Position numbers and translations under genes: made by a program
Assembly: GCF_002157505.1 (NCBI RefSeq)
Contig: NZ_NFSC01000024.1
Coordinates: 1-64,000, forward strand
Length of the DNA: 64,000 nucleotides
Direction: 5' to 3'
Source of the DNA: Arthrobacter agilis
GTDB lineage: Bacteria; Actinomycetota; Actinomycetes; Actinomycetales; Micrococcaceae
In this document: positions 34,858-44,077 of the stretch, one piece after another
Layout of the letters: the number at the start of each line of letters is the position of its first letter
Numbering within the stretch: position 1 is the stretch's first letter
Notes under the pieces: generated by a model
Seen by the model: only the letters and a program-made list of their open reading frames with translations
Told to the model about the DNA's origin: nothing
The model's database searches: none

Positions 34858-35081
34858 GACCCTATGTGCCCTTCCATCCCGATGGCCGCAATAGCCCAAG
34901 TTATCGATCGTAGACTGCGCCGCCGACACGGACATGAAGATGCCGGCCAGTAACACCCGGCTCCGCCACCGAGTGCGTGTCTTCCGCTACGACGTCCTAT
35001 GGGATTACAGCATCGGCTTCGCCGCTGCTGGGGACGCCGTGCAGGAAGCCCTGCTGGAGGCGGTCCGGGTGTGGCCGAGGC

Positions 35082-36032
35082 TCAGCCGAGCCAGTCCGGG
35101 GGGCCGGCGAGGCCGATCCGGTACCGCGCCGCGTCCTCGGAGGGGCTGTGCGGCCCGAGGGCCAGCTGGAAGGTCCGCAACTGCAAGCGGGTGCGCTGCA
35201 AGCGGAGGCGGGCCACGGGCGAGCGGTCGCCGCGGCCGGGCACCCCGGCGAAGGGGGCCACGGAAGGGGAGACCACCAGCGCCCCGGCGCTGGCGAGGCC
35301 GCTGTAGAAGACCCGCTCGGCCCGGTTCAGCCCATCCGGGGCGGAGAGGAAGGCGAGGAGCTCGGCGGGGACGGGTTCGAGGTCGGGCTCCACCACGCGC
35401 AGGGCCTCGGCGAGTTCCCGGCGGCTGACCGGGAGGTCCTCGGCCCCGAGGGCCCGGGCACTGCGGGACCAATCGGCGACGTAGGTATCTGCCCAGTCGC
35501 GGCCGAACCGCGGGGCCAAGTCGTGGCCGACGGCCTCATGGGCCCCGAGGAAGGCATCGGTGAAGGCCAGGTGCACCCAGCGCAGCAGGGCGGGGTCGGA
35601 GGCGGAGTAGGCGCGGCCGTCGTCGGTGGTGCCGCGGACCCGCCCGTGCATGCCGCGGACCCGCGCCGCCTCCCGCCCGGCGAGCTCCGCGGAGCCGAAG
35701 GTGCTCACGGTGAGCCACCGCGCGGTCCCGGCGAGGCGTGCCCAGGGGTCGCTGCGGTAGGAGGAGTGCCGAGCGACCCCGGCCATCGCCAGCGGGTGCG
35801 CGCCCTGCCCAAGGAGGGCCGCGACCCCGCCAACGAGGGTGGAGAGGTCGCCGTGGACCCGCCAGACGACGCCGTCGGGCTCGAACCAGCCCGGCCCCTC
35901 CCCGACCAGGGCGATCTCGCGCACCCAGTCCGGCGCCCCGGTGGGGTCGCCGGAAACCCGGGCGCGGAAGGCGCGGCGGACGCGGTGGGCCAGGTCTACT
36001 GGGTGCGATGTCGGGCTATTAGGCATGATCAT
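35082..36032 (-). CDS. MpaB-family (DUF2236) oxygenase-like protein
   Basis: 316 residues from ATG 36032. Family features: WVREIALVGEGPGWFEPDGV, the Leu/Gly stretch STLVGGVAALLGQGAHPLAMAG, HSSYRSDPWARLAGTARWLT, and the conserved WVHLAFTDAFLGAHEAVG. DUF2236 proteins relate to the latex-degrading haem oxygenase and MpaB. Its GC-rich composition with strong Gly/Ala/Arg bias differs from the plasmid genes on both sides, so it may be a later acquisition. The region 36033-36209 upstream holds text fragments but no convincing gene. Confidence 0.82.
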   Translation of the reverse strand: MIMPNSPTSHPVDLAHRVRRAFRARVSGDPTGAPDWVREIALVGEGPGWFEPDGVVWRVHGDLSTLVGGVAALLGQGAHPLAMAGVARHSSYRSDPWARLAGTARWLTVSTFGSAELAGREAARVRGMHGRVRGTTDDGRAYSASDPALLRWVHLAFTDAFLGAHEAVGHDLAPRFGRDWADTYVADWSRSARALGAEDLPVSRRELAEALRVVEPDLEPVPAELLAFLSAPDGLNRAERVFYSGLASAGALVVSPSVAPFAGVPGRGDRSPVARLRLQRTRLQLRTFQLALGPHSPSEDAARYRIGLAGPPDWLG

Positions 36033-36209
36033 GGAGTGACCATGGGTAGTTCCTCCATAGGGCGAGTGAGCACACACCGCTCGGTGTGCTTGGCGTACTT
36101 CTTGTGCTTCGGACCACACTTTGCTTTGGATGGGAGTCTTGGACGGAACGTCCGTATTAGCTTGTGTGCCTTCTCGACCGGGACCCCTCTTCGCCACGCT
36201 GAACGGTTC

Positions 36210-36378
36210 TTAGCTGACCCAGTGCTCGTTGTAGTCGAGGTGGCCGATCCAGGACAGCGCAAGGAGTTCCAGGAGCAGGAGCATGTCGTCCTGATCTCCA
36301 ACTGGTTGGTTCGTAGTCCCAGTCGATGCGTTGGGCGTGGGCGACCATGAGGCGCTTGAATTCGCATTCGGCGAGCAT
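36210..36378 (-). pseudogene. Frameshifted small gene remnant
   Basis: An N-terminal piece in one frame (MLAECEFKRLMVAHAQRIDW then DYEPTSWR) is continued in another frame by DQDDMLLLLELLALSWIGHL then DYNEHWVS ending at 36210. One indel near 36300 joins them into a peptide of about 56 residues. No family is recognised. Confidence 0.4.
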
Positions 36379-36436
36379 CGGTTCGGCACCGATGTCACTG
36401 TCTCCGCTGACGGTGCCCTAAACCACGGCGGCGGCG

Positions 36437-36922
36437 TTAGAACAGTGTTGGCGCTTCGGGGTCGATACCAGTGAGTAAGGGTCGGATGATCGGCTCGTTC
36501 CATCCGTGCTCGAGGAGGGCTGTGCGCAGCTCGACCGACTGGGCGCGGAACTGGGCGCGGCCGACGCCGCGCCACCGGAAGGTCGAGGCGTTGGCGTGTC
36601 TACCCTTCTGGGACCGGTCGAGCATGTTCAACGCCTGAGTACCCGGTAGCAGGTGCGTCTCCTTTCCGGTGCTCGCGTGGACGCAAAGGGGGACGTCACA
36701 GACGTGCATGAGAGCAATGCCGGGATGCAAGGTCTCCCCGGTGAGGTGTTCATAGGCGTAACGTTGCGGCCGCAGGGCGCGCTGCGCGCCATCCCGGTCG
36801 ACCCAGAACCGCCCGTACCCGTCGTCGGCTACCGCGCCGGTCCAGATCCAGCAGTCATGCGGCCGCGGGCCCTTGATGACTTTCTCCCAGAACCGGTCAG
36901 CTTCTCCCCTGCGCTGCCTCAT
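36437..36922 (-). CDS. HNH-type endonuclease-like protein
   Basis: 161 residues. Pattern of the phage/plasmid HNH family: DRFWEKVIKGPRPHDCWIWT, GYGRFWVDRDG, RYAYEHLTGETL, then the core HVCDVPLCVHASTGKETHLL and NMLDRSQKGRHAN. The CxxC-like cysteines and histidines for metal binding are mostly present, though the usual CxNPxHL reads CVHASTGKETHL. It may be a homing-type or restriction-type nuclease. A second relative lies at 37242-37817. Confidence 0.75.
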   Translation of the reverse strand: MRQRRGEADRFWEKVIKGPRPHDCWIWTGAVADDGYGRFWVDRDGAQRALRPQRYAYEHLTGETLHPGIALMHVCDVPLCVHASTGKETHLLPGTQALNMLDRSQKGRHANASTFRWRGVGRAQFRAQSVELRTALLEHGWNEPIIRPLLTGIDPEAPTLF

Positions 36923-36945
36923 CACCGGCTACCTCCGCCAGGACG

Positions 36946-37245
36946 TCATCGGACCCGAGCGGGTCTGCGGACGATCGGTCGGCGACCCTCCATCCGCACT
37001 ACACCGACAATGATCAGCGCGGCCGCGCTAATGACCACCCACTCGCCCCACCACGGGGCGTCAGAGACGGCGACCGGGATGAGCAGCAGGGTGAACCAGA
37101 GCGCGATCGCCAGGGCGCCGGCGACCTGGTTGCGGACGCGCGACGGAATGAGCACCAGCAGCAGCGGCAGCCGGAGGATGAACCGGACGAACCGGTAGCT
37201 GTAACGGATGCTCGAGGTAAGCAACCAGCGGATGAGTCTAATCAA
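36946..37245 (-). CDS. Small membrane protein
   Basis: 99 residues with a basic amphipathic N-terminus (MIRLIRWLLTSSIRYSYRFV) and three hydrophobic stretches at about residues 22-34, 42-60 and 67-82. Its start overlaps the stop of the upstream HNH-like gene by four bases (ATGA type), so they are cotranscribed. No family is recognised. Confidence 0.55.
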   Translation of the reverse strand: MIRLIRWLLTSSIRYSYRFVRFILRLPLLLVLIPSRVRNQVAGALAIALWFTLLLIPVAVSDAPWWGEWVVISAAALIIVGVVRMEGRRPIVRRPARVR

Positions 37246-37817
37246 CGGGCTCTCCTCGTCACCGTGGCTCCGACTGTGCCCATACGGCTTCCGCCGGTAT
37301 GGGCGTGGTTGCCTCCATCCTTTGTGTTTGAGCTGATCCCAGAGCGTCCTGGACCGCGCAGCTTTCTGGGTCCGGGTGAGCCACCGCCATCGCAGCGTGG
37401 TGATTGTCGGGGGCGACCCTTCATCGCGCGGTCGGCTATATCATCCGACCGGGTACCCAGGGTCAGGTGGGAGTCGGGACCTGGCAGGGCTTTCACGCAT
37501 AAGGGCACATTGCAGTGATACAGGGCCGCCCTTCCCTCGATCGCGGCCAGGCCCCGAAGACTAAAGACAGGGCGAACCGGTGCGGAGCCGCCGAAGGGCC
37601 AGCGGATCCCGACCTGCCGGGCGAATGCGTAAAGAGAACAGGATTGCCGTTCATCGTAGGACAGCAGGAAATCCTCGGGGAGGACTGCCTCCCGCACCTT
37701 CGCTCTGAAAAAAGTTGGCGCCGCCCCAACGTGCAGGGGCATGCGGTGCTGGCCGCCACCATGACCGCGGCTCTCCCTCCTAGGTTGGGTCATCCACCTA
37801 GCTCCGCCGAAAACCAA
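37242..37817 (-). CDS. Divergent HNH-like protein
   Basis: 191 residues. The C-terminal half carries ALYHCNVPLCVKALPGPDSH, LTLGTRSDDIADRAMKGRPR, matching the core of the HNH protein at 36437-36922 (HVCDVPLCVHA, HLLPGT, MLDRSQKGRH). The N-terminal CWIWTG box is absent and the front half is not family-like, so it may be degenerate or have another start. Coupled to the downstream membrane protein by overlapping stop and start. Confidence 0.5.
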   Translation of the reverse strand: MVFGGARWMTQPRRESRGHGGGQHRMPLHVGAAPTFFRAKVREAVLPEDFLLSYDERQSCSLYAFARQVGIRWPFGGSAPVRPVFSLRGLAAIEGRAALYHCNVPLCVKALPGPDSHLTLGTRSDDIADRAMKGRPRQSPRCDGGGSPGPRKLRGPGRSGISSNTKDGGNHAHTGGSRMGTVGATVTRRAR

Positions 37818-37943
37818 CCCAGACGTTTCCCGATCATGCTCCCCACCTCAGCTACTGACACGATCGGACTCTACGACTTAGTGCAGACATTCCACCCGGC
37901 GCGCGCATGGACCGAGACAACCTTCAGATAAGAATTGACTAGG

Positions 37944-38093
37944 TTAATCGGTTTCGGGGCCCGAGCAGAAGTGGCAGTTGTCCTCCGGGCAGGACACCGC
38001 CGGGGCGGAGGTGGCGAGGTGAGTGGCGGGAGCGGCGTCGTTCCTGCGGTCCGGAATCGGCCAGGTTTTGGTGGTTACGGTGGCGGTGGTCAT
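37944..38093 (-). CDS. Small cysteine-motif protein downstream of putA
   Basis: 49 residues from ATG 38093 behind GGAAAG at suitable distance. Thr-rich N-terminus and a C-terminal CPEDNCHFCSG cluster that could bind a metal. It follows the putA terminator in the same direction. No family is recognised, and the neighbouring 37818-37943 shows nothing. Confidence 0.4.
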   Translation of the reverse strand: MTTATVTTKTWPIPDRRNDAAPATHLATSAPAVSCPEDNCHFCSGPETD

Positions 38094-38127
38094 AGCGGTG
38101 GACTTTCCATGAGGCGTTGAGGGGCTC

Positions 38128-38161
38128 TGCAGGGGTAGGAACCTCGGAACCAACCCCTGCA
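38128..38161 (-). terminator. Terminator of putA
   Basis: TGCAGGGGT (38128-38136) and ACCCCTGCA (38153-38161) are perfect 9-bp arms with a 16-base loop, 14 bases after the putA stop. Confidence 0.65.
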
Positions 38162-38174
38162 TAGGCCGTAGGGG

Positions 38175-41100
38175 TTAGATCAAGTGATTGGTGAGGCGGT
38201 TGGGTGTGCCGAAGCGGTGGGCGGTGATACTGACGGACTGCTCGTGGAGGAATGGCAGCATCTCGACCCGCCCGGCGGGGGTTACCTTATGGGCGTAGAC
38301 TGCCACGTCGGGGCGAGATCCGGTGGCGGCGATGAAGGCCGCTCGGTTGCCGCCGATCAGGCGCACGCGCCCGCCTCCGAGGTTCTCGGCTTGTGCCAAC
38401 CATGCGGCGTCGTTTTCCACACGGACTTGCACGCCATGGCGCATAAGTATGGCCCGCACCGGTGCCGGCAGTTCGAGGGCCGAGGAGATGGTGAGGTCGG
38501 CGTTGGCACGGAGACCGGCTGATGTTACGCGTAGGAGATCAATGAGGGGCTCGCCCTCGGACAGGCGCACGGTCACCGGCAGCGGGAGATAGCGGAAGAT
38601 GTTGCGTTCTGCGTATAGCTCGGACACGTCGGTGGTGGTACCGAACTCCTGAACCCATGCGCTTTCGTCACTGCGTGCCGCCTGTTCGAGGTTTTCGGCC
38701 TCCTCTGTTGTGATTCCTGCCCGCCCTGCACGGGCGGTGGTGACCAGGTCAGCCACCGCGGTGTGGGCAATCGGACGCCCCTCGTTCCGGGGTTCAGCAG
38801 GTACCCATTCGCCGAGGCTCATGAGGTAGTTCGGTCCACCGGCCTTGGTACCAGGGCCCACGGCTGATTTCTTCCACCCGCCGAAGGGTTGGCGCTGAAC
38901 GATCGCGCCGGTGATGCCGCGGTTGACGTAGACGTTCCCGGCCTGCACGTTCTCCAGCCAGTACCCGATTTCCTCCGGGTCGAGGGAATGCAGCCCACCT
39001 GTGAGGCCGTAGTCGACCTCGTTCTGGAGTGCCACGGCCTCCTCGAGTGTTTCGGCGGTCATCACGCCGAGGACGGGACCGAAGTACTCCACGAGGTGGA
39101 ACTCGGAGCCTCGCTGTACGCCGGAGCGTACGCCTGGGGACCAGAGTTTGCCCGTCTCGTCGAGTTGCTGTGGCTCGATCACCCAGCACTGACCATCTTC
39201 GAGGGTGGTGAGCGCTTTCAGGAGTTTTCCCTCGGCGGGTTCGGTGAGCGGGCCCATCTGGGCAGCCGGGTTGGTCGGGTAGTCCACGGTCAAGGAGGTG
39301 ACCGCGTCGACGAGTTGGTTGCGGAAGCGCTTGGATTTAGCAACGGAGCCCACCAGGATCACGAGAGAGGCGGCCGAGCACTTCTGCCCGGCGTGACCGA
39401 AGGCGGAGTAGGCCACATCCTTGGCGGCCAGGTCGAAGTCGGCGCTCGGCGTGACGATGATCGCGTTCTTCCCGGAGGTCTCGGCCAGAAGCGGCAGGTC
39501 GGGGCGGAAGGAGCGGAACAGCTCGGCGGTTTCGTAGGCGCCGGTGAGGATCAGCCGGTCGACGGAGGGGTGACTGACGAGTTGGCGTCCGAGGGCGCGG
39601 TCCTTCAGATCCACCAGGGCGAGGATGTCGCGGGGTAGACCGGATGCCTCGAGGGCTTCCCAGATTGCCTCGGCGACCACAGCACCACAGCGCTTGGTGG
39701 GCCTGGCGGGCTTGAAGACGACGGGTGATCCGGCAGCCAGTGCCGCCAGTACCGAACCGGCGGGGATGGCCACGGGGAAGTTCCACGGTGGGGTGACGAC
39801 GGTCAGGCGGGAGGGCACGAAGGATGCGCCGTCAATTTCGTCGAGGTCGCGGGCCCGCTCGGCGTAGTAGTGGGCGAAGTCGATGGCTTCGCTGATTTCC
39901 GGGTCGGCCTGGTCCAGGGTCTTGCCGGCCTCGGCTGCCGCAACCTCCAGCAGTTCAGCGCGGCGGGCAGTGAGAGCATCACCTGCACGGTGCAGGATCT
40001 CGGCACGCTCGGCGCCGGTGAGTTTCCCCCAGCCGCGCCCGGCCTCCAGGGCTGCGGAGACCACACGCTCCAGGTCGTCCTTGCTGCGTACCGCGGCAGC
40101 GTTGGTGGTGGATGCTCCCGCCCGGGAAACCGGAACTCGCTCGAGGATGTTCTTCCCCCAGGCGCGGTTCGCGGAGACGGCAGGGTCGGTGTCGGGGGTG
40201 TTGTGGAAAGCATCGGTCGGCGCAGGGGGTTCGGGTCGGCTACGGTCCTGGATGCGGTTGGTGGATGGGATGGTGTCGTCCAGATCGGTCAGGGAGGCGA
40301 GGAATCGGTTTTTCTCCCGGTCGAAGAGCTCCTCGTTGGCTGCGAGTTCGAAGACCGCCGACATGAAGTTCTCCTGGGATGCCCCTTCTTCGAGCCGGCG
40401 GATCAGGTAGGCGATAGCGACGTCGAACTCCCCCGGCTGCACCACAGGGGTGTAGAGCAGCAGGGATCCGACGTCGCGCTTGACCGCTTCGGCCTGGCCG
40501 GTGGCCATGCCCAGCAGCATCTCGAATTCGATGCCGTGTGCCACTCCTCTTTGCTTGGCGAGCAGCCAGGCGAAGGCGACGTCGAAGAGGTTGTGACCGG
40601 CTACCCCGATCCGTACTGCGTCGATCCGCTCGGGGGTCAGGGCGTAGTTGATCACGCGCTTGTAGTTGGTGTCCGAGTCCTGCTTCGAGCCCCAGGTGGC
40701 AAGCGGCCAGTCGTGCAGGGAGGCGTCGACCTGCTCCATCGGCAGGTTCGCGCCCTTGACGAGGCGCACCTTGATGGGCGCGCCACCGGCGGCACGGCGG
40801 ATGGTGGCCCACTCCTGCAGGCGAATCATCGCTTCCATAGCGTCGGGCAGGTAGGCCTGAAGGACGATTCCGGCCTCCAGCTGCCGGAACTCAGGCCTGT
40901 CGAGCAGCTGGGTGAAGACCTCAATGGTGAGGTCCAGGTCCTTGTATTCCTCCATGTCAAGGTTGATGAACTTCGCCGAGGTGAAGGAAGCGGCCTTGCG
41001 GTAGAGCGGGATCAGTTTTTCCACCACGTGCTGCACGGCCTCGTCGAAGGCCCACGGCGAATGCGGGGAGACTATGGAGGACTCCTTGATGGAGATGTAA

Positions 41101-41660
41101 TCGACATCGGACCGAGCGAGCAGGTCCAAGGCACCCTGCAGACGGCGTCCGGCCTCGTGTTCCCCGAGAACCGCTTCACCGAGGAGGTTGATATTGAGTC
41201 GGACGTTGTCCTTCCGGATCTTCGCGATCGACTTCCCGAGTTTGCTGGGAGTGGCATCGACAATGAGGTGGCCAACCATTTCGCGCAGCGCTCTCCGGGC
41301 TACCGGAATGACGACCTGAGGGGTGACCGGCGCCATCGTCCCGCCGGTGCGTACAGCAGTGCGCATGTACCAGGGCAGGAACGATGGAATCAGCGGCATC
41401 AGCTGGTTTAGGGCGCGTGCTGCCACCTTGTTGTCCTCGGGGCGGATGACGCCGTCGACGAAGCCTACGGTGAACTTCAGCCCATTGGGGTCCTTGAGGA
41501 CTCCGGCCAGCTGCTGGGCAGAAGCGTCCACGGGGAAGTCCTGCGCCTCGGTCAGCCACTTACGCACCAGGGCGACGCATTCTTCCGCCAGGGCCTCCAG
41601 CGCCTTAGACGATGGAAGAAGGACGGGGTGGGTCGGGGAGGGTGCGAGAAGCTCTGACAT
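38175..41660 (-). CDS. putA: Bifunctional proline dehydrogenase / glutamate-semialdehyde dehydrogenase
   Basis: 1161 residues from ATG 41660 behind AGGAGCACCTTCG. The proline dehydrogenase barrel occupies about residues 80-450 (FINLDMEEYKDLDLT, QAYLPDAMEAM, KGANLPMEQ, GVAGHNLFDVAFAWLL). The aldehyde dehydrogenase domain follows at about residues 540-960 with TPPWNFPVAIPAGSV, the catalytic Cys in GHAGQKCSAASL and FGPVLGVMTAETLEEA. A C-terminal extension of about 200 residues completes it. It oxidises L-proline to glutamate via P5C with FAD and NAD. No N-terminal RHH DNA-binding domain is present, so regulation is by another protein. Confidence 0.95.
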   Translation of the reverse strand: MSELLAPSPTHPVLLPSSKALEALAEECVALVRKWLTEAQDFPVDASAQQLAGVLKDPNGLKFTVGFVDGVIRPEDNKVAARALNQLMPLIPSFLPWYMRTAVRTGGTMAPVTPQVVIPVARRALREMVGHLIVDATPSKLGKSIAKIRKDNVRLNINLLGEAVLGEHEAGRRLQGALDLLARSDVDYISIKESSIVSPHSPWAFDEAVQHVVEKLIPLYRKAASFTSAKFINLDMEEYKDLDLTIEVFTQLLDRPEFRQLEAGIVLQAYLPDAMEAMIRLQEWATIRRAAGGAPIKVRLVKGANLPMEQVDASLHDWPLATWGSKQDSDTNYKRVINYALTPERIDAVRIGVAGHNLFDVAFAWLLAKQRGVAHGIEFEMLLGMATGQAEAVKRDVGSLLLYTPVVQPGEFDVAIAYLIRRLEEGASQENFMSAVFELAANEELFDREKNRFLASLTDLDDTIPSTNRIQDRSRPEPPAPTDAFHNTPDTDPAVSANRAWGKNILERVPVSRAGASTTNAAAVRSKDDLERVVSAALEAGRGWGKLTGAERAEILHRAGDALTARRAELLEVAAAEAGKTLDQADPEISEAIDFAHYYAERARDLDEIDGASFVPSRLTVVTPPWNFPVAIPAGSVLAALAAGSPVVFKPARPTKRCGAVVAEAIWEALEASGLPRDILALVDLKDRALGRQLVSHPSVDRLILTGAYETAELFRSFRPDLPLLAETSGKNAIIVTPSADFDLAAKDVAYSAFGHAGQKCSAASLVILVGSVAKSKRFRNQLVDAVTSLTVDYPTNPAAQMGPLTEPAEGKLLKALTTLEDGQCWVIEPQQLDETGKLWSPGVRSGVQRGSEFHLVEYFGPVLGVMTAETLEEAVALQNEVDYGLTGGLHSLDPEEIGYWLENVQAGNVYVNRGITGAIVQRQPFGGWKKSAVGPGTKAGGPNYLMSLGEWVPAEPRNEGRPIAHTAVADLVTTARAGRAGITTEEAENLEQAARSDESAWVQEFGTTTDVSELYAERNIFRYLPLPVTVRLSEGEPLIDLLRVTSAGLRANADLTISSALELPAPVRAILMRHGVQVRVENDAAWLAQAENLGGGRVRLIGGNRAAFIAATGSRPDVAVYAHKVTPAGRVEMLPFLHEQSVSITAHRFGTPNRLTNHLI

Positions 41661-41899
41661 CGAAGGTGCTCCTAGGACTGGTATTTGAGGTATCACCTAA
41701 AGTGTGACCGTCCTCACCATGTATGAATAGTGATGAATCGCGCACATTACTCATCAGGTTTCCCTATCAATCCGGATGGTCCTGCTCTAGAACCTGCGAT
41801 ATCGGTATCACGTTGCCCTCACTGGTTCCCTGAGCAGTCGAGGAGGATACTTCGATGAAAACGGTGAGGTATTACACCTCGGTACGCTAAGCTCATCGC
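41661..41899. promoter_or_regulatory. Divergent putA / ABC-importer control region with two palindromic boxes
   Basis: GAGGTATCACCTA at 41687-41699 lies just upstream of putA, and the perfect palindrome GAGGT-ATTAC-ACCTC at 41866-41880 lies upstream of the importer genes. Both have AGGT...ACCT half-sites, typical in form for GntR/FadR proteins, and a GntR gene ends the importer operon. A related GTGTATATGACAC occurs at 47448-47460 before that GntR gene. A -10-like TACGCTAAG follows at 41883. Confidence 0.5.
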
Positions 41900-41959
41900 A
41901 TGAGATCCACGTCACAGCCTTTTGTGGCCCCGCAATCCAACTCGACGGCAGGATTTAAT

Positions 41960-42727
41960 ATGGATGCTTCCCCTCGGCCCCAGCCCATGGTGAGCCTGCG
42001 CGGCGTTTCCAAGAAGTACGGCGAACGTACAATCTTCAGCGGCATCGATCTGGATGTAACACCTGGGGAAGTCATGGCGGTCATCGGACCCAGCGGTGCC
42101 GGCAAGAGCACCCTGCTGCGCTGTATCAACCTGCTCGAGGAGCCCACCAGCGGCCAGATCACCGTTGGCGGGCACACGATCGATGCCGGACGGAACACCT
42201 CACGCAAGGAAGTTGAAGCCCTGCGGCGAAGCGCTGGGATGGTCTTCCAGCACTTCAACCTCTTCCCGCACATGAGTGTGCTGGACAACGTGTCCTTCGC
42301 TCAGATGCGGGTGCTCAAACGCAGCCGTGAGGAGGCTGACAGGCGTTCACGGGAACTGCTGGACCGGGTTGGGCTGGCCGAGTTCGCGGAGTCCTATCCT
42401 GCCCGCTGTTCCGGCGGCCAGCAGCAACGCATCGCCATTGCACGTGCGCTGGCAATGGACCCGGACGTCATGCTCTTCGATGAGCCCACCTCCGCCCTGG
42501 ACCCGGAAGTAGGCCTGGAGGTGCTGGCGGTGATGAAGAAGCTGGCGGCGGAGGGCATGACCATGATCATCGTCACGCATGAAATGGGCTTCGCACGCGA
42601 CGTCTCCGACACCCTGGTCGTTATGGCGGACGGACAAATCATCGAACACGGCGATCCCCGCCAGATCCTGTCCGCCCCCACCCACGACCGCACCAAACTG
42701 TTCCTGCGTGCCGTTCTGGGACGGTAA
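41960..42727 (+). CDS. Polar amino-acid ABC importer, ATP-binding subunit
   Basis: 255 residues from ATG 41960 behind GGCAGGA; an in-frame ATG at 41900 is an alternative but lies close to the likely promoter. Walker [10 protein letters not shown] (residues 43-51), signature CSGGQQQR, Walker [16 protein letters not shown], and the H-loop in [10 protein letters not shown]. The text is of the GlnQ/ArtP type, powering the two permeases that follow. Confidence 0.92.
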   Translation: MDASPRPQPMVSLRGVSKKYGERTIFSGIDLDVTPGEVMAVIGPSGAGKSTLLRCINLLEEPTSGQITVGGHTIDAGRNTSRKEVEALRRSAGMVFQHFNLFPHMSVLDNVSFAQMRVLKRSREEADRRSRELLDRVGLAEFAESYPARCSGGQQQRIAIARALAMDPDVMLFDEPTSALDPEVGLEVLAVMKKLAAEGMTMIIVTHEMGFARDVSDTLVVMADGQIIEHGDPRQILSAPTHDRTKLFLRAVLGR

Positions 42728-42729
42728 TC

Positions 42730-43365
42730 ATGGACGCTCTAGAAGCAGTAATCCTCGGAGTCCCCCTGACCCTGCTGATCACCGCCGCCTCCCTCCTGAT
42801 CGGCGTGGTGCTGGGTGTTCCCCTGGTCATGGGCTTGCGCTCCCACGGCATCCTCCGCATCGTCTGCCGTTCGGTAGTCAACCTACTGCGCGGCATCCCC
42901 GCGATCGTGTGGTTGTTCATCATCTACTTCGGGGTCAGCATCGGCGCGTACCAGTTCTCCGCCGTCCCGGCGGCCATCCTCGGGCTGGGCCTGATTTCCG
43001 CGGCCTACATGGCCGAGATCTATCGCGGAGGAATCTCCGCCGTGCATAGCGGGCAGTGGGAAGCGAGCCAAGCCCTGGGCGTGAGCCACTGGACGACCTT
43101 CTCCCGTGTCATCGGCCCCCAGGCGCTACGCGTATCGATTCCGTCCATGGCTTCCTATGCGATCAGTCTGCTCAAGGACTCCTCGATTGCTTCCACCATC
43201 GGAGTGACCGAGATCGTCTTCCTCACCACCCGGGAGGCCAGGTCCGGTGGTGGTGGCCTGACCGTCTACATCCTGGCCGCGCTGCTCTACGTGGCACTGA
43301 GCATCCCGCTGGGCCTGCTGTCCCGAAAACTTGATGCTTCTCTTCGAAAGAAGGTGTCCCGATGA
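42730..43365 (+). CDS. Amino-acid ABC importer permease 1
   Basis: 211 residues, starting 2 bases after the ATPase stop. HisM/GlnP-type permease: LLRGIPAIVWLFIIYFGVS, the EAA loop EIYRGGISAVHSGQWEASQALG, and about five membrane helices. It overlaps the next permease by four bases. Confidence 0.9.
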   Translation: MDALEAVILGVPLTLLITAASLLIGVVLGVPLVMGLRSHGILRIVCRSVVNLLRGIPAIVWLFIIYFGVSIGAYQFSAVPAAILGLGLISAAYMAEIYRGGISAVHSGQWEASQALGVSHWTTFSRVIGPQALRVSIPSMASYAISLLKDSSIASTIGVTEIVFLTTREARSGGGGLTVYILAALLYVALSIPLGLLSRKLDASLRKKVSR

Positions 43366-44027
43366 GCGTCCTCAGCGATTGGGCGGACTGGCTGCCCACC
43401 CTGCTCGATGGTTTGTGGCTGAGCCTGCAGGTCACCGTCATCGCCCTCCTACTGGGCCTGCCGGCTGGCCTCCTGCTGGCGGTGCTGACGTCCTCGCGGA
43501 ACGCCGTCGTCCGCACCGTCTCCGTGATCGTGGTCGAGATCGGTCGCGGAGCCCCGGCACTGGTGGTCCTGCAACTGTTCTACTTCGGATTGCCCAGCGC
43601 CGGGATCACGATGTCCTCCTTCGTGGCCGCCTTTTGCGCCCTCGGGCTGACCACTGCCGCCTTCACCAGCGAGATCCTACGCGCCGGACTACAGGCGGTA
43701 CCGGCCGGTGAAACGGAAGCGTGCCAGGTCCTGGGCGTCTCACCTCTGGACACACTCCGATTCGTCGTGGTTCCTCAGGGGCTGCGTATCGCTCTCCCGG
43801 CCCTGATGGGTTTCGCGATCCTCATCTTCCAGGCCACCTCGTTGGCATTCACCATCGCCGTACCCGAGCTGCTGAGCCAGGCCTACTCGATCGGCTCGTC
43901 CAACTTCAAGTATTTCAGTGTGCTGGCCCTCGCCGGCCTGCTGTACGCGGCCATCACGATCCCAGCGTCCTGGCTCGTGGAAGTCACCGAAAAACGTATG
44001 TCGAAGCACCTCACCTACGCCCGCTAG
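43362..44027 (+). CDS. Amino-acid ABC importer permease 2
   Basis: 221 residues. HisQ/GlnP type with EIGRGAPALVVLQLFYFGLP and the EAA loop SEILRAGLQAVPAGETEACQ. With permease 1 it forms the heterodimeric channel. ATGA overlap with the upstream gene indicates translational coupling. Confidence 0.9.
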   Translation: MSVLSDWADWLPTLLDGLWLSLQVTVIALLLGLPAGLLLAVLTSSRNAVVRTVSVIVVEIGRGAPALVVLQLFYFGLPSAGITMSSFVAAFCALGLTTAAFTSEILRAGLQAVPAGETEACQVLGVSPLDTLRFVVVPQGLRIALPALMGFAILIFQATSLAFTIAVPELLSQAYSIGSSNFKYFSVLALAGLLYAAITIPASWLVEVTEKRMSKHLTYAR

Positions 44028-44077
44028 CTCCCTTCACCCCCCTTTTGCTCCGTCCACACTGATTCGAGGAGATTTCC

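Noticed and set aside
34858..34990. LexA/SOS box upstream of umuD
   Set aside because: No sequence close to the actinobacterial CGAAC-N4-GTTCG pattern could be seen.
39870..41411. Rightward open frame of 513 residues
   Set aside because: Antisense shadow of putA; composition of a GC-rich third-position artefact.
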